This document shows positions 1 to 11,134 of a DNA stretch of 64,000 nucleotides, one piece after another; the stretch's first letter is position 1, and the number at the start of each line of letters is the position of its first letter. The notes beneath the pieces are model-generated. The model was not told the origin of the DNA, searched no databases, and was given only the letters and a program-made list of their open reading frames with translations. This stretch comes from Alphaproteobacteria bacterium (GTDB lineage Bacteria; Pseudomonadota; Alphaproteobacteria; Caulobacterales; Caulobacteraceae). A program made the translations under genes and the position numbers. The DNA is taken from NCBI GenBank assembly GCA_018826515.1, contig JAHKAM010000011.1, positions 1-64,000 of the forward strand, read 5' to 3'.

Positions 1-1429
<1,429 letters not shown>

Positions 1430-1459
1430 GGAGGACCCTAGGCCGTCAGGCTGCGCGGT

Positions 1460-2071
1460 TCAATCGGGGAAGGCGGCGAGCAGGGCGTCGAGGGCGGCCT
1501 CGATGCGGGCCCAGCCGGCGGCGTCGAGGGCCACGCCGCCGGATCCGGGACGGGCCTCGCCGGTCAGGGCCAGGTGCTGGACCGCGGCCAGCAGGACGGC
1601 GTTGATGGCCACGGCGTCGCCGGACGGCGGCAGGCGCAGGCGGGGGCGGCGCTCGCGCAGCCAGGCCTGGAGCACGGCCGAGCGCTCGGCCTCGATGCGA
1701 TTGAGCAGGGGCGAGGCCTCGACCAGGGCCCAGGCCATGAGGCGCAGGGTCAGCGGACTGGCCCGAAGCGCGCCGAGCCAGGCCGACAGGCTCTCGCGGG
1801 CGAAGGCGCGCAGGCTCTCGGACCCCGCGGGGGGCGTGGCGTCGAGGGTGCGGACCAGCTCGGCATGGGTGCGGGCGGCGATGCGGGCCACCACGCCGTC
1901 GGCGCCGTCGAAATAGCGATAGACCAGCTTGCGGTCGCAGCCGGCCTCGGCGGCCAGGGTCTGGACATTGAGGCCGGGGAAGCCGTCGCGCAGCAGGATG
2001 CGCTCGCCGGCCTCGACGATGAGGGTCTCGGTGGCGGGGCGGCTGCGCAGGCGGATGGGCGAATCGTCCAT
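1460..2071 (-). CDS. TetR/AcrR-family transcriptional regulator
   Basis: A 203-residue protein with the length and layout of TetR repressors. The N-terminal helix-turn-helix spans roughly residues 15-60 and shows the family pattern ILLRDGFPGLNVQTLAAEAG followed by KLVYRYFDGADG. The remainder is an Ala/Leu-rich helical ligand-binding domain with no recognisable specificity. The same frame is open far upstream, but the family N-terminus starts only at MDDSPIRL, so I place the start there. It is divergent from the PLP-dependent lyase gene, with a 246-bp gap holding a CGCCG-AATAAA-CGGCG inverted repeat at 2213-2228. Control of that neighbour is plausible but inferred. Confidence 0.88.
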   Translation of the reverse strand: MDDSPIRLRSRPATETLIVEAGERILLRDGFPGLNVQTLAAEAGCDRKLVYRYFDGADGVVARIAARTHAELVRTLDATPPAGSESLRAFARESLSAWLGALRASPLTLRLMAWALVEASPLLNRIEAERSAVLQAWLRERRPRLRLPPSGDAVAINAVLLAAVQHLALTGEARPGSGGVALDAAGWARIEAALDALLAAFPD

Positions 2072-2317
2072 GGGCGCAGCATCGGGCCGCGCGACCTGAG
2101 TCGGCAAGCGGGGCTGTCGGGGAGAGAGAAGGTGCGGCCCGGCCTGCGTCGGGGGGGCGTGGGCAGGGCCGGGCCGCGGTAGACTCTGTCGAGCGCGCAT
2201 CGCCGCAAGGTCCGCCGAATAAACGGCGATTGGCGAAATCGGTTCCGGGAAATCTTCGTGCGTTCGCCGGATCGGCGAGGGGATGGTAACGGAGGCGATC
2301 CCTCCGGAGTTTCGCCC

Positions 2318-3322
2318 ATGCATCTCGCCCGTTTTCCCCGCATCCGCCTGGCCCATCTGCCGACGCCGCTGGAGCCCCTGCCGCGGCTGAGCGAGGCGCT
2401 GGGCGTCGAGATCTGGATCAAGCGCGACGACTGCACCGGCCTGGCCGGCGGCGGCAACAAGACGCGCAAACTGGAGTTCCTGCTGGGCGACGCCTTCGAG
2501 CAGGGGGCGGACACCCTGGTGACCCAGGGGGCGGTGCAGTCCAACCATGTGCGCCAGACGGCGGCGGCGGCGGCGGCCCACGGCCTGGCCTGCGAGGTCA
2601 TCCTGGAGGAGCGGGCGGGGTCGAAGGCGATCGACTACACCCGCAACGGCAATGTGCTGATGGATCGGCTGTTCGGGGCGGGCATCCGCACCGTGCCGGG
2701 CGGCAGCGACATGCCGGCGGAGCTGGAGAAGACGGCGGCCGAGGTGACGGCGCGGGGCGGCAAGCCCTACATCATCCCCGGCGGCGGCTCGAACCCGGTG
2801 GGGGCCCTGGGCTATGTCGACTGCGCCCGCGAGATCGTGGTCCAGGCCGATGAACTGGACATGCAGGTCGACCGGATCATCACCGCCACGGGCAGCGCCG
2901 GGACCCACGCCGGCCTGGTGGCCGGGCTGGCGGTGATGGGGGCGGACATTCCGGTGCTGGGCATCGGGGTCCGGGCTCCGAAGGCGAAGCAGGAAGAGAA
3001 CGTCCTGAAGCTGGCGCGCGAGACGGCGATCCTGCTGGGGCGGCCCGGGGCGGTGACGGCGGAGATGGTGGTCGCCGACTGCGACTATGTCGGCGAGGGC
3101 TACGGCCTGGTCGACCAGGCGGTGATCGACGCCCTTGTGCTGGCGGCGCGCACCGACGCCATCGTGCTGGACCCGGTCTACACCGGCAAGGCCATGAAGG
3201 GGCTGATCGCCCTGGCGAAGGCCGGGCGGTTCGAGAACGAGACCGTCGTCTTCCTGCATACCGGCGGGGCGCAGGGGCTGTTCGGCTACCAGGGCGAGAT
3301 CGAGGGCGCGCTGCGGGCCTAG
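2318..3322 (+). CDS. D-cysteine desulfhydrase / L-cysteate sulfo-lyase family PLP enzyme
   Basis: A 334-residue fold-type II PLP enzyme of the ACC deaminase/D-cysteine desulfhydrase family. The Schiff-base lysine lies in the motif [12 protein letters not shown] (about residue 45), followed by [14 protein letters not shown], the phosphate-binding TGSAGTHAG and the C-terminal [11 protein letters not shown]. Family members release sulfide from D-cysteine or sulfite from (R)-cysteate, giving pyruvate and ammonia. The two activities cannot be told apart from sequence by eye. The ATG at 2318 begins the conserved MHLARFPR; an upstream in-frame start would add residues the family lacks. Its TAG stop shares a CTAG tetramer with the convergent flavoprotein gene. 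Confidence 0.88.
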   Translation: MHLARFPRIRLAHLPTPLEPLPRLSEALGVEIWIKRDDCTGLAGGGNKTRKLEFLLGDAFEQGADTLVTQGAVQSNHVRQTAAAAAAHGLACEVILEERAGSKAIDYTRNGNVLMDRLFGAGIRTVPGGSDMPAELEKTAAEVTARGGKPYIIPGGGSNPVGALGYVDCAREIVVQADELDMQVDRIITATGSAGTHAGLVAGLAVMGADIPVLGIGVRAPKAKQEENVLKLARETAILLGRPGAVTAEMVVADCDYVGEGYGLVDQAVIDALVLAARTDAIVLDPVYTGKAMKGLIALAKAGRFENETVVFLHTGGAQGLFGYQGEIEGALRA

Positions 3323-4731
3323 GCCAGGGCGGCCAACCGCTCGAGATTGGCCATGGCGGGTCGCAGCGCGGCCCGCAGGCGGCCGAGCACGGTCATCTTG
3401 TCGGTCTCGTCCGGCGTCACCGCCTCGACGACCTTGCCGAAGCCGTCGAGGCGGCTGTCGCGGATCCAGCGGCGCAGGGCCGGGTCGGTCGCCCAGGCCG
3501 CCTGGATGCGCAGATTGGCCAGTTCGGCCTGCGGATAGTCGCGGGCGTCGTTGGGCAAGACGAGCGGCGTGCACAGGGCGTTCTGGCGCGCCTCGTCGTC
3601 GATATGGGCCTCGACCCAGGCCGTGAGGGCGGCGCTGAAGGTGGGGGCCGGCGCTCGCACCACCTGCAGGGTGATGCGGTCCGGCTCGAAGACCGGGACC
3701 GACGGACGCCGGGTGATCCCCGAGGCGGTGCAGTCGACATACAGGGCGCCCGCCTCGACCGGAACGAAGGCGTCGTCGAAGCGAAGTCCGCCGGCCTCGA
3801 CGGCGCGCACCCGGCCATGCCGGACCACGTCGGTGATGGTGCGCAGGGCTTCGACCTCGCCGGTCGAGACGGTGGCGTAGTGGAACATCCGCGGACGGAC
3901 CGAGCGGTCGATCCGCAGCATATTGCCGGCGGCTTCCAGCTGGTCGAACAGGGCCTCGACGTCCGGCGCCGTGGCGAAGGCCTCGAGTCCGCGGGCATAG
4001 GCGCCGATGGAGTCGTGGAAGAATTCGGCGCCGGGCTGGGTGGTCTGGCGATTGATCAGCCAGGAGTCGCGCGGCATGACCCAGCGGATGCGCCCGGGCG
4101 GGACGCCGGCTCCCAGCAGCCAGAGGGCGGCGTCCATGGCCGTCTTGCCGGCGCCGAGAATGACATAGCCGGTCGGAACCGGGCCGCCGTCCCGCGCCAG
4201 ATGCGGCAGGGCGTTGGGCGTGACCAGACGCACGTCGTCCGCGACCGCATAGGCCGGGGCCGTCGTGGAGGGGACCGAGGTGGCGCTGTACGTCGCGTCG
4301 ACCGTCTTGCGCCGGACCGTCACCCGCGTCTCGTCGCCGGTCAGCAGCGAGACCAGCCGTCCGTCGCCGCGATAGTCCGTCATCGGACGATAGTCGACAC
4401 GGTCGCTGGCGAGCAGCTTCTGACGCATCACGGCGCTGAAATAGCCGCAGACTTCGGGGCCCGTCGCCAGTTCGTACAGGCCGGCGTTGACGCCGTGGGT
4501 ATCCTTGATCCCGGACCCGAGGGGCGTGGAGTTGACGCCGTAGTAGGCGGACGGCTGGTGCAGGGCGACGAAGCCGTAGGCGTCGTTCCAGTGCCCGCCC
4601 GGCTGTCCGTGGCGGTCGACAATGGTGATCCGGGCGTCGCTTTCGGCCACGAGGGTATCGGCGAAGGCCAGGCCCATCGCGCCGGCGCCCACCACCAGAT
4701 AGTCGGTCTCAAAGCCGGTCGATCGTGTCAT
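3319..4731 (-). CDS. FAD/NAD(P)-dependent oxidoreductase, monooxygenase-like
   Basis: A 470-residue flavoprotein. The N-terminal dinucleotide fold is [15 protein letters not shown], followed by [25 protein letters not shown], a pattern found in flavin monooxygenases. A second Rossmann motif, [18 protein letters not shown], lies near residue 180. The substrate is not evident. ATG 4731 has a GGGGGGA ribosome site about 12 nt upstream; an ATG at 4752 would add MRGEQDP and would swallow that site. It is divergent from the DUF2855 gene over a 96-bp promoter region with a palindrome, so the two may be co-regulated and work on the same substrate. Confidence 0.8.
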   Translation of the reverse strand: MTRSTGFETDYLVVGAGAMGLAFADTLVAESDARITIVDRHGQPGGHWNDAYGFVALHQPSAYYGVNSTPLGSGIKDTHGVNAGLYELATGPEVCGYFSAVMRQKLLASDRVDYRPMTDYRGDGRLVSLLTGDETRVTVRRKTVDATYSATSVPSTTAPAYAVADDVRLVTPNALPHLARDGGPVPTGYVILGAGKTAMDAALWLLGAGVPPGRIRWVMPRDSWLINRQTTQPGAEFFHDSIGAYARGLEAFATAPDVEALFDQLEAAGNMLRIDRSVRPRMFHYATVSTGEVEALRTITDVVRHGRVRAVEAGGLRFDDAFVPVEAGALYVDCTASGITRRPSVPVFEPDRITLQVVRAPAPTFSAALTAWVEAHIDDEARQNALCTPLVLPNDARDYPQAELANLRIQAAWATDPALRRWIRDSRLDGFGKVVEAVTPDETDKMTVLGRLRAALRPAMANLERLAALA

Positions 4732-4781
4732 CGGGTCTTGTTCCCCCCGCATGAGCGGCGCATCACACCTTGAAGACCGTC

Positions 4782-4796
4782 GTTGTTTTAGACAAC
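4782..4796. promoter_or_regulatory. Inverted repeat in divergent promoter (candidate operator)
   Basis: GTTGT-TTTAG-ACAAC is a perfect 5-bp inverted repeat with a 5-bp spacer, sitting between the divergent flavoprotein and DUF2855 genes. Its AT-rich centre stands out in the surrounding GC-rich DNA. A TTGAAG hexamer at 4780 or just before could serve as a -35 for the plus strand. Operator function is inferred from position only. Confidence 0.4.
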
Positions 4797-4827
4797 CCGG
4801 CCCTGCCGGACGCGAACGGAGGCTCCG

Positions 4828-5895
4828 ATGACGCACCACGCTGATTTTCTGATCGACCGGACGGACCTGTCCCGCACGGAGGTGCGCGCCCTGGCCGCGC
4901 CGGATTCGGTGGTCCTGGAGGACGGCGAGGTCCTGCTGGACATCGAACGCTTCGCCCTGACGGCCAACAACATCACCTATGGCGTGTATGGCGACCGGCT
5001 CGGCTACTGGCGGTTCTTCCCGGCGGAGGACAACTGGGGCCGGATCCCGGTCTGGGGGTTCGCCACGGTCCGGCGCTCGACGGTGGAGACGATCCCGGCC
5101 GGCACGCGGCTGTTCGGCTACCTCCCGATGGCGACCCATCTCGTGACCCGGCTGGAGCGGCGGCCCTGGGGCGTGGTCGACGTCTCGCCGCATCGCGCCG
5201 AACTGCCGACGGCCTACCACAGTCTGGTCGAGGCGGCGCCCGGCCCGCTGGACGACCAGATCGCCCTGTTGCGGCCGCTGTTCCTGACCGCCTTCCTGCT
5301 GGACGACTATTTCGCCGAGAATGCGGACTTCGGCGCCACGAGCTTCATCCTGTCCAGCGCCTCAAGCAAGACCGCCCTGGGGCTGGCCTGGCTGCTGGCC
5401 CGGCGCGGGGTGCGGGTGATCGGCCTGACCTCGGCGCGGAACACCGGCTTTGTCGAAGACGTCGGCTATTATGCCGAGACCCGGACCTATGACGCCTTCG
5501 CCGATACGCCCGTAGAGGGGCAAGCGGTCTTCGTCGACTTCGCCGGCGACCCCGGTGTCGTGGCCGCGGTCCACAACAGCCTGGGCGACCGGTTGGTGCA
5601 CAGCGCCGTGGTCGGCAGCACCCACCAGACCGACGGCCCGGTCGGGCCGGGCCGCCTGCCGGGACCGCGCCCGACCTTCTTTTTCGCGCCCGAACGGTTG
5701 CGCCAGCGGTCGAAGGACTGGGGCGGCGAGGCGCTGAACAGCCGCATCCAGACCGCGCTGGAGGCCTTCATCGCCGACAACGACTGGCTGGAAGTGACGA
5801 CCCACAAGGGCCCCGAGGCGCTCGCCGCGATCTATCAGACGGTGCTCGCCGGCACGGCGCGCCCCGAGGAAGGCCATATGGTCAGACCGGGCTGA
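4828..5895 (+). CDS. DUF2855 family protein
   Basis: A 355-residue protein matching the DUF2855 family, which resembles medium-chain dehydrogenase/reductase folds. Typical blocks are DIERFALTANNITYGVYGD, an early YWRFFPA with WGRIPVWGFATV, the central SSASSKTALGLAWLLARRG (nucleotide-fold-like), and late FFFAPERLRQRSKDWG. The family has no established reaction that I know of. The start ATG at 4828 is preceded by GGAGG. It is divergent from a flavoprotein gene, suggesting a two-enzyme catabolic step. No signal peptide, so cytoplasmic. Confidence 0.85.
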   Translation: MTHHADFLIDRTDLSRTEVRALAAPDSVVLEDGEVLLDIERFALTANNITYGVYGDRLGYWRFFPAEDNWGRIPVWGFATVRRSTVETIPAGTRLFGYLPMATHLVTRLERRPWGVVDVSPHRAELPTAYHSLVEAAPGPLDDQIALLRPLFLTAFLLDDYFAENADFGATSFILSSASSKTALGLAWLLARRGVRVIGLTSARNTGFVEDVGYYAETRTYDAFADTPVEGQAVFVDFAGDPGVVAAVHNSLGDRLVHSAVVGSTHQTDGPVGPGRLPGPRPTFFFAPERLRQRSKDWGGEALNSRIQTALEAFIADNDWLEVTTHKGPEALAAIYQTVLAGTARPEEGHMVRPG

Positions 5896-6025
5896 CGGGC
5901 AGGTCGGGCCGCTCGCGCCCCTTGCCTCTGCCGCCCCTTCCGGGCAAGAGGCTCGCCTCACCTCGGACCCGGCCCTGATCGCAGGCGGCGGGTGGCTATC
6001 CTGACCGCCGATCCGTCGGGAAATC

Positions 6026-6044
6026 GAGCCGCAGCCTGCGGCTC
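6026..6044. promoter_or_regulatory. Perfect palindrome just upstream of the SulP gene
   Basis: GAGCCGCAG-C-CTGCGGCTC is a perfect 9-bp inverted repeat ending about 20 nt before the SulP start codon. It lacks a following T-run, so it is not a convincing terminator. As RNA it would form a stable hairpin close to the ribosome site; it could equally be an operator. The function is unknown. Confidence 0.35.
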
Positions 6045-6063
6045 ACCCAGTTGAAACAACCGA

Positions 6064-7545
6064 ATGTCCGTCATCGCTTCCGCGCGCCAGCAGTGGCTCG
6101 CCAACCCTCGCCGCGACCTGCTGGCGGGGACCGTCGTGGCCCTGGCCCTGATCCCCGAGGCTATCGCCTTCTCCATCATCGCCGGGGTCGATCCGTCGGT
6201 GGGGCTTTACGCCAGCTTCGTCATCGCCGTGACGATCGCCTTCGTCGGCGGCCGGCCGGCGATGATCTCGGCGGCGACCGGGGCCATGGCCCTGCTGATG
6301 GTCACCTTGGTGCGCGATCACGGCATCGAATATCTGTTCGCGGCCTCGCTGCTGACCGGGGTGTTCCAGATCCTGGTCGGGGTCGCGAAGCTGGGCCGCT
6401 ACATCAAATTCGTCAGCCGAAGCGTCATGACCGGCTTCGTCAACTCGCTGGCGATCCTGATCTTCCTGGCCCAGATGCCCGAGCTGATCGGGGCCAATTG
6501 GCAGACCTTCGCCCTGGTCGGGGCCGCGCTGGCCATCATCTACGGCCTGCCGAGACTGACGAAGGCGGTGCCGTCGCCGCTGGTCGCCATCGTGCTGCTG
6601 AGCGGCTTCGTGATCGGGAGCGGGCTGGATGTGCGCACCGTCGGCGACATGGGCCAGATGCCCTCGACCCTGCCGATGTTCCACATCCCGGCCGTGCCGC
6701 TGACCTGGGAGACGCTGGTCATCATCGGGCCGATAGCGGCGACCCTGGCCTTCGTCGGCCTGCTGGAAAGCCTGCTGACCGCCAATCTGCTGGACGACAT
6801 CACCGACACCCCGTCGGACAAGGATCGCGAGACGCGCGGTCAGGGCATCGCCAACATCGCCTCGTCCCTGTTCGGCGGCATGGCCGGCTGCGCCATGATC
6901 GGCCAGTCGATCATCAATGTGACCAGTGGCGCGCGCGGGCGGTTGTCGACCCTGTGGGCCGGGCTGTGCCTGCTGTTCCTGATCCTGGTGCTGCAGGACT
7001 GGGTGTCACAGATCCCGATGGCGGCGCTGGTGGCGGTGATGATCATGGTCTCGGTCGGGACCTTCGACTGGAAGTCGGTCGTCAAGCTGCGCTCGACGCC
7101 GGTCCAGTCGTCGATCGTCATGGTCGCGACGACGGCGACGGTGGTGATCACCCACGACCTGTCCAAGGGGGTGGTGCTGGGGGTGATCCTGTCGGCGGTC
7201 TTCTTCATGCGGAAGGTCGGCAAGACGGTGGTGGTGGAGGAGATTCCGACCCCGGAAGAGGGCGTGCTGCGCTATCGGGTGACGGGCCAGCTGTTCTTCG
7301 CCTCGGCCGATGTCTTCGCCGCCGCCTTCGAGCACCACGGGCATCCGGCGCGGGTCGAGATCGACATGACCGGGGCGCATCTGTGGGACCTGACCGGGGT
7401 GGCGGCCGTCGACAAGGTGGTGTTCCGCTATCGCCGTCAGGGGGCGGCGGTCGAGGTCATCGGCATGAACGAGGCCGGGCGGACGCTGATCGACCGGGTG
7501 GGCAAGCACGACAAGGACCATCTGCCGGCGGTGGCGGGGCATTGA
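6064..7545 (+). CDS. SulP-family inorganic anion transporter with STAS domain
   Basis: A 493-residue membrane protein of the SulP (SLC26) family. Hydrophobic segments run from about residue 20 to 385, including the early [24 protein letters not shown] motif. The C-terminal cytoplasmic STAS domain (about residues 395-490) contains [23 protein letters not shown]. Bacterial members import sulfate, bicarbonate or dicarboxylates; the substrate cannot be deduced here, and no carbonic anhydrase or cys gene is adjacent. [11 protein letters not shown] is the only sensible start; no strong Shine-Dalgarno is visible and a hairpin sits just upstream. Confidence 0.92.
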   Translation: MSVIASARQQWLANPRRDLLAGTVVALALIPEAIAFSIIAGVDPSVGLYASFVIAVTIAFVGGRPAMISAATGAMALLMVTLVRDHGIEYLFAASLLTGVFQILVGVAKLGRYIKFVSRSVMTGFVNSLAILIFLAQMPELIGANWQTFALVGAALAIIYGLPRLTKAVPSPLVAIVLLSGFVIGSGLDVRTVGDMGQMPSTLPMFHIPAVPLTWETLVIIGPIAATLAFVGLLESLLTANLLDDITDTPSDKDRETRGQGIANIASSLFGGMAGCAMIGQSIINVTSGARGRLSTLWAGLCLLFLILVLQDWVSQIPMAALVAVMIMVSVGTFDWKSVVKLRSTPVQSSIVMVATTATVVITHDLSKGVVLGVILSAVFFMRKVGKTVVVEEIPTPEEGVLRYRVTGQLFFASADVFAAAFEHHGHPARVEIDMTGAHLWDLTGVAAVDKVVFRYRRQGAAVEVIGMNEAGRTLIDRVGKHDKDHLPAVAGH

Positions 7546-7581
7546 GGGGGCGATGGCCGCATTTGATCCGATGGCAAGGAC

Positions 7582-7998
7582 TCAGCTGGATGTGAGCCCA
7601 GACTCGTCTCTCTGCTTGGCTGCCCAGCTTTCCTCGAATTTTCGGATACGCTCCCGCTGATCGTGCGTGCGGATTTCTGTCCGTTCGAAGAAATGTCCTT
7701 CTCGCCAAATGAGACCAACAGTGACCGCGTGCATCTTGAGCTCATCAAGTTTTTCAACGCGTTCGTAGGCCCACACCCTCCAACGAGGCACAAGGAGCGA
7801 CCAGGTGAGCCAAGCCAGCGGCCAACTAACCAAGAAAGCCGAGGCCGCGGCTGCAAGCGCCGAGCTCGGGCCGAATCCAAGCAATAGGACCGCACCATAG
7901 GTTAGCCCAGGAATGCCGAGCATCGTCAGTCCGACGCAGCCGTTCACCGCAAGATGGCCACGAGTCGCTGCTTGGGCAGGCGTCATCCTGCCAGACAT
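7582..7998 (-). CDS. Hypothetical two-helix membrane protein
   Basis: A 138-residue protein I do not recognise. Two hydrophobic stretches (about residues 17-38 and 45-68) are followed by a charged cytoplasmic tail with KLDELKMHAVTVGLIWREGHFFERTEIR. ATG 7998 has GGAG about 8 nt upstream and lies 12 bp downstream of the DUF819 stop, so the two are probably cotranscribed. The base composition is visibly less GC-rich than neighbouring genes, which suggests either weak codon selection or later acquisition. Real-gene status rests on the ribosome site, hydrophobic pattern and lack of a competing frame. Confidence 0.65.
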   Translation of the reverse strand: MSGRMTPAQAATRGHLAVNGCVGLTMLGIPGLTYGAVLLLGFGPSSALAAAASAFLVSWPLAWLTWSLLVPRWRVWAYERVEKLDELKMHAVTVGLIWREGHFFERTEIRTHDQRERIRKFEESWAAKQRDESGLTSS

Positions 7999-8010
7999 TC
8001 GACGCGCTCC

Positions 8011-9279
8011 TTACCCCGCTCCCGCCGCAATCTGCATCATCACCAGGCCGGTGAACCAGGCCGCCGCCGTGCCGATGATGTAGCCGACCACGGCCAGCAG
8101 GACGCCGACCGGCGCCAGCGACGGGTGGAAGGCGGCCGCCGCGACCGGGGCTGACGCCGCGCCGCCGATATTGGCCATGGAGCCGACGCCGAGGAAGAAG
8201 CTGGGCGAGCGGATCAGGAAGGCCATGCCGAACATCAGGATGACGTGGATCAGCATCCAGACGCCGCCGATCACGAAATAGACGGGGCTCTCGAGGACGG
8301 CGGCGATGTTCATGTTCAGGCCGACGGTGGCGACCAGCACATAGACGAAGACCGAGCCAACCTTGGACGCGCCGGGCCCCTGCAGCTTGCGCGCCGGGGT
8401 GAAGGACAGGACCACGCCGATGACGGTGGCGACCAGCACCAGCCAGAAGAAGCTGGAGTCGAACGACAGCCGCTGGGCCCAGGGATAGGTCTCGCCGAAC
8501 CAGGCGGACAGGGGATCGGCGATGGCGTGGGACAGGCCGACGGCGCCGAAGCCGACGGCGAGGATGAGCATCAGATCCTTGAGGCTGGGGATGCGGGCGT
8601 GTTCCAGCTCATAGGCCTCGGCCTTGTCGCGGACGCGATCAACGGCGGAGGCGTCGGCGCGGAACAGTTTGTCGAAGCCGCGCTGGTTGGCGGCGATGAA
8701 CAGGACGACGGCCATCCAGATATTGGCCACGACCACATCGACGGCGATCCAGATGGAGAAGGTGTCGGCGGAGGGGGCGTTGATCTCGTACAGCGCCGCC
8801 TGGTTGGCCGAGCCGCCGATCCAGCTGCCGGCGACGGTGGACATGCCGCGCCAGATGGCCTCGGGGCCCGCGCCCATCAGCTCGGGCGCCACCCAGCTGG
8901 TCAGCAGCAGGGCGACCGGACCGCCGATCATCACCCCGACCGTGCCGGTCAGGAACATGATCAGCGCCTTGGGGCCGAGGCCGAACACCGCCGGCAGGTC
9001 GGCCGAGACGGTGAGCAGCACGAGGGCGGCGGGCAGCAGGAAGCGCGAGGCGATGAAATAGAGGCGCGACTCCTCGGGATCGACGACGCCGAAGGTGGTC
9101 AGCAGCGAGGGCAGGAAATAGCAGAGCAGCAGGGCCGGTATGACGGTGAAGAACCGCTTCACCCAGGGGTGTGACAGGTTCGAGGCCCAGAAGACGGCGC
9201 CGAGGATGGCGGCCAGTATGCCGAGGACCACGGCGTCATTGGTGATGAGGGCCGTTGCGGCCCCGGCTTCGGTCGGCAT
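8011..9279 (-). CDS. DUF819 family integral membrane protein
   Basis: A 422-residue polytopic membrane protein of the DUF819 (YjcL-like) family, with about ten or more transmembrane segments. Characteristic blocks include STVAGSWIGGSANQAALYE near residue 150 and SMANIGGAASAPVAAAAFHPSLAPVGVLLAVVG in part near the C-terminus, a symmetrical pair typical of two-fold repeat transporters. The transported substrate is unknown for the family as far as I know. The start MPTEAGAATAL at 9279 removes a non-homologous upstream extension. A racemase gene is divergent, 78 bp away. Confidence 0.88.
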   Translation of the reverse strand: MPTEAGAATALITNDAVVLGILAAILGAVFWASNLSHPWVKRFFTVIPALLLCYFLPSLLTTFGVVDPEESRLYFIASRFLLPAALVLLTVSADLPAVFGLGPKALIMFLTGTVGVMIGGPVALLLTSWVAPELMGAGPEAIWRGMSTVAGSWIGGSANQAALYEINAPSADTFSIWIAVDVVVANIWMAVVLFIAANQRGFDKLFRADASAVDRVRDKAEAYELEHARIPSLKDLMLILAVGFGAVGLSHAIADPLSAWFGETYPWAQRLSFDSSFFWLVLVATVIGVVLSFTPARKLQGPGASKVGSVFVYVLVATVGLNMNIAAVLESPVYFVIGGVWMLIHVILMFGMAFLIRSPSFFLGVGSMANIGGAASAPVAAAAFHPSLAPVGVLLAVVGYIIGTAAAWFTGLVMMQIAAGAG

Positions 9280-9357
9280 GGCGTTTCCCCCTCGTTTCCG
9301 CGCATAAGGGCGGCAGACCGTCCGCCTGGCAAGGGCGGCGAGGATTTGAGGCGTACA

Positions 9358-10029
9358 ATGAGCAAGATACTGGGGGTTCTGGGCGGCATGGGGCCGGCGG
9401 CGACGGTGGCCTTTCTGGCGCGGGTGCAGGCGCTGACCCCTGCCGAGGGCGACGCGGACCACATCCGCATCATCGCCGACATCAACCCGCAGGTGCCGGA
9501 TCGCAACCGCGCGCCGGACGCGGCCGAGACGACCCTGGGACAGATGGCGATGCGGTTGCGCGACGCCGGGGCCCAGGTGCTGGCCATGCCGTGCAACACC
9601 GCCCACGCCCAGGCGGCGGGCATCCGCAAGGTCGGACTGCCCTTCATCGACATGATCGCCGAAACCACCGAGGTCGCCACGGCGGACGGGGCGAAGAAGA
9701 TCGGCGTCCTGGCCACGCCGGGCGGGGAGGCCCTCTATACCAAGGCGCTGCAGGGCAAGGGCGCCAAGATCGTGCGCCTGAGCGGCGCGGCGCGCGAGGG
9801 CTTCATGGCCTGCGTTTACGCGGTGAAGCGCGGCGACGTCGGCGAGGCGCCGCGCGCGGAGATGCGTCGTCTGGCCGCCCTGCTGGTCGCCGGCGGGGCC
9901 GAGGCGGTGATCGCCGGCTGCACCGAGGTGCCCCTCCTGCTGGGGGCGGAGGATGTGTCCGTGCCGCTGATCGATTCGGCCGAGGTGCTGGCGCAGGCGT
10001 GTGTGGACCGGTGCAAACAGGCGAAGTGA
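9358..10029 (+). CDS. Aspartate/glutamate racemase family protein
   Basis: A 223-residue cofactor-independent racemase. Both catalytic cysteines are visible: AMPCNTAHAQ (first half) and VIAGCTEVPLLLG (second half), with the N-terminal LGVLGGMGPAATVAF signature. Substrates in the family include aspartate, glutamate and hydantoins. I start at ATG 9358, which has GAGG 6 nt upstream; a TTG at 9346 would add only MRRT. Its stop overlaps the GTG start of the nucleoside hydrolase gene (GTGA), indicating translational coupling. The metabolic connection to nucleosides is unclear. Confidence 0.88.
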   Translation: MSKILGVLGGMGPAATVAFLARVQALTPAEGDADHIRIIADINPQVPDRNRAPDAAETTLGQMAMRLRDAGAQVLAMPCNTAHAQAAGIRKVGLPFIDMIAETTEVATADGAKKIGVLATPGGEALYTKALQGKGAKIVRLSGAAREGFMACVYAVKRGDVGEAPRAEMRRLAALLVAGGAEAVIAGCTEVPLLLGAEDVSVPLIDSAEVLAQACVDRCKQAK

Positions 10030-10973
10030 CCCGGCAAGCCCTCATCGTCGACTGCGACCCCGGCGTGGACGACGCCGTGGCGCTGATGCTGGCCTTCGGG
10101 TCGGACGCGGTCGACCTGCTGGCGATCACTGCCGTGGGCGGGAATGTGCCAGTCGTGAAGACGGCGCGGAATGCGCGGATCCTGCGCCAGATCGCCGGGC
10201 GCGAGGATGTGCCGGTGTTCATGGGAGCTGACCGGCCGCTGCGGCGTGAGCCGGCGGGGGCGGGGGCGTTCCACGGCCCCGAGGGGCTGGGCGACCTGGC
10301 GCCGTTCGAGCCGGACGCGCCGTGCGCGGACGGGCATGCGGCCGACGCCATCCTCGATCTGGTCATGGGCCGACCGGCGAAGTCGGTGGCGGTGGCGGTG
10401 CTGGGGCCATTGACCAATCTGGCGCTGGCGCTGCGCAAGCAACCGGCTCTGGCGGCGCGGCTGGGACCGGTTGCGGTCATGGGCGGGGCGCGGGCGGAGG
10501 GCGGCAATATCACCGCCTCGGCCGAGTTCAACATCTGGGCCGATCCCGAGGCGGCGGCCGAGGTGCTGGCGACGGATTGCGACGTGGTGATGTTCGGGCT
10601 GGACGCGACCCATCAGGTGCGGGCGACGACGGCGCGGATCGAGGCGCTGGAGGCCGTCGCCACGCCGATGGCGCAGGCGGCGGCGTCGATGATGCGGTTC
10701 TCGCAGCGCGTCGAGCGCAACATCGTCGGCGGGGACGCGCCGCCGGTGCACGATCCCTGCCCGATCGCCTGGCTGTTGCGGCCCGACCTGTTCGAACTGC
10801 GGTCCTGCCGCATCCGGGTCGAGACCGGCAGCGAGCTGACCCGCGGCCATACGGCGGTGGAGTTCCGCGAGGCTGTGGCGGCGGGTCGGCCGCATCGCTG
10901 GGCGGTCTCGGCTGACGCGGCCGGAGTGTTCGCCCTGATCTCCGGGGCTGTCCAGCCGCCCGGGACGGTCTGA
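10026..10973 (+). CDS. Inosine/uridine-preferring nucleoside hydrolase
   Basis: A 315-residue enzyme that cleaves ribonucleosides to base and ribose. The calcium-binding N-terminal signature DCDPGVDDAVALMLAF is intact, followed by GADRPL, the LGPLTNLALAL block, EFNIWADPEAAAEVL and a late HDPCPIAWLL. The start is the GTG at 10026, overlapping the racemase stop by 4 nt; no ATG occurs before the signature motif. A ribokinase lies two genes downstream, so ribose released here could be phosphorylated and fed to the pentose phosphate pool. Base specificity is not determinable by eye. Confidence 0.92.
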   Translation: MTRQALIVDCDPGVDDAVALMLAFGSDAVDLLAITAVGGNVPVVKTARNARILRQIAGREDVPVFMGADRPLRREPAGAGAFHGPEGLGDLAPFEPDAPCADGHAADAILDLVMGRPAKSVAVAVLGPLTNLALALRKQPALAARLGPVAVMGGARAEGGNITASAEFNIWADPEAAAEVLATDCDVVMFGLDATHQVRATTARIEALEAVATPMAQAAASMMRFSQRVERNIVGGDAPPVHDPCPIAWLLRPDLFELRSCRIRVETGSELTRGHTAVEFREAVAAGRPHRWAVSADAAGVFALISGAVQPPGTV

Positions 10974-11134
10974 CGCGGGTTTCGACGGCCGGCTTGATCT
11001 GACGCAAGGCCGCGGCCGCTACGATCGTCGAACCTGCCGGACCCGCTGGCGGGGCAAGCGCGACGGCGGCTATACAACCCCGGTCCGGTCGCGCGGCTCG
11101 CCGTCCGCGGTGCCCGAACAGGAGGAGTCCGGCC

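Noticed and set aside
2213-2228. Operator for the TetR regulator
   Set aside because: CGCCG-AATAAA-CGGCG is short and GC-rich arms of 5 bp are expected often by chance; I mention it with the gene but do not call it.
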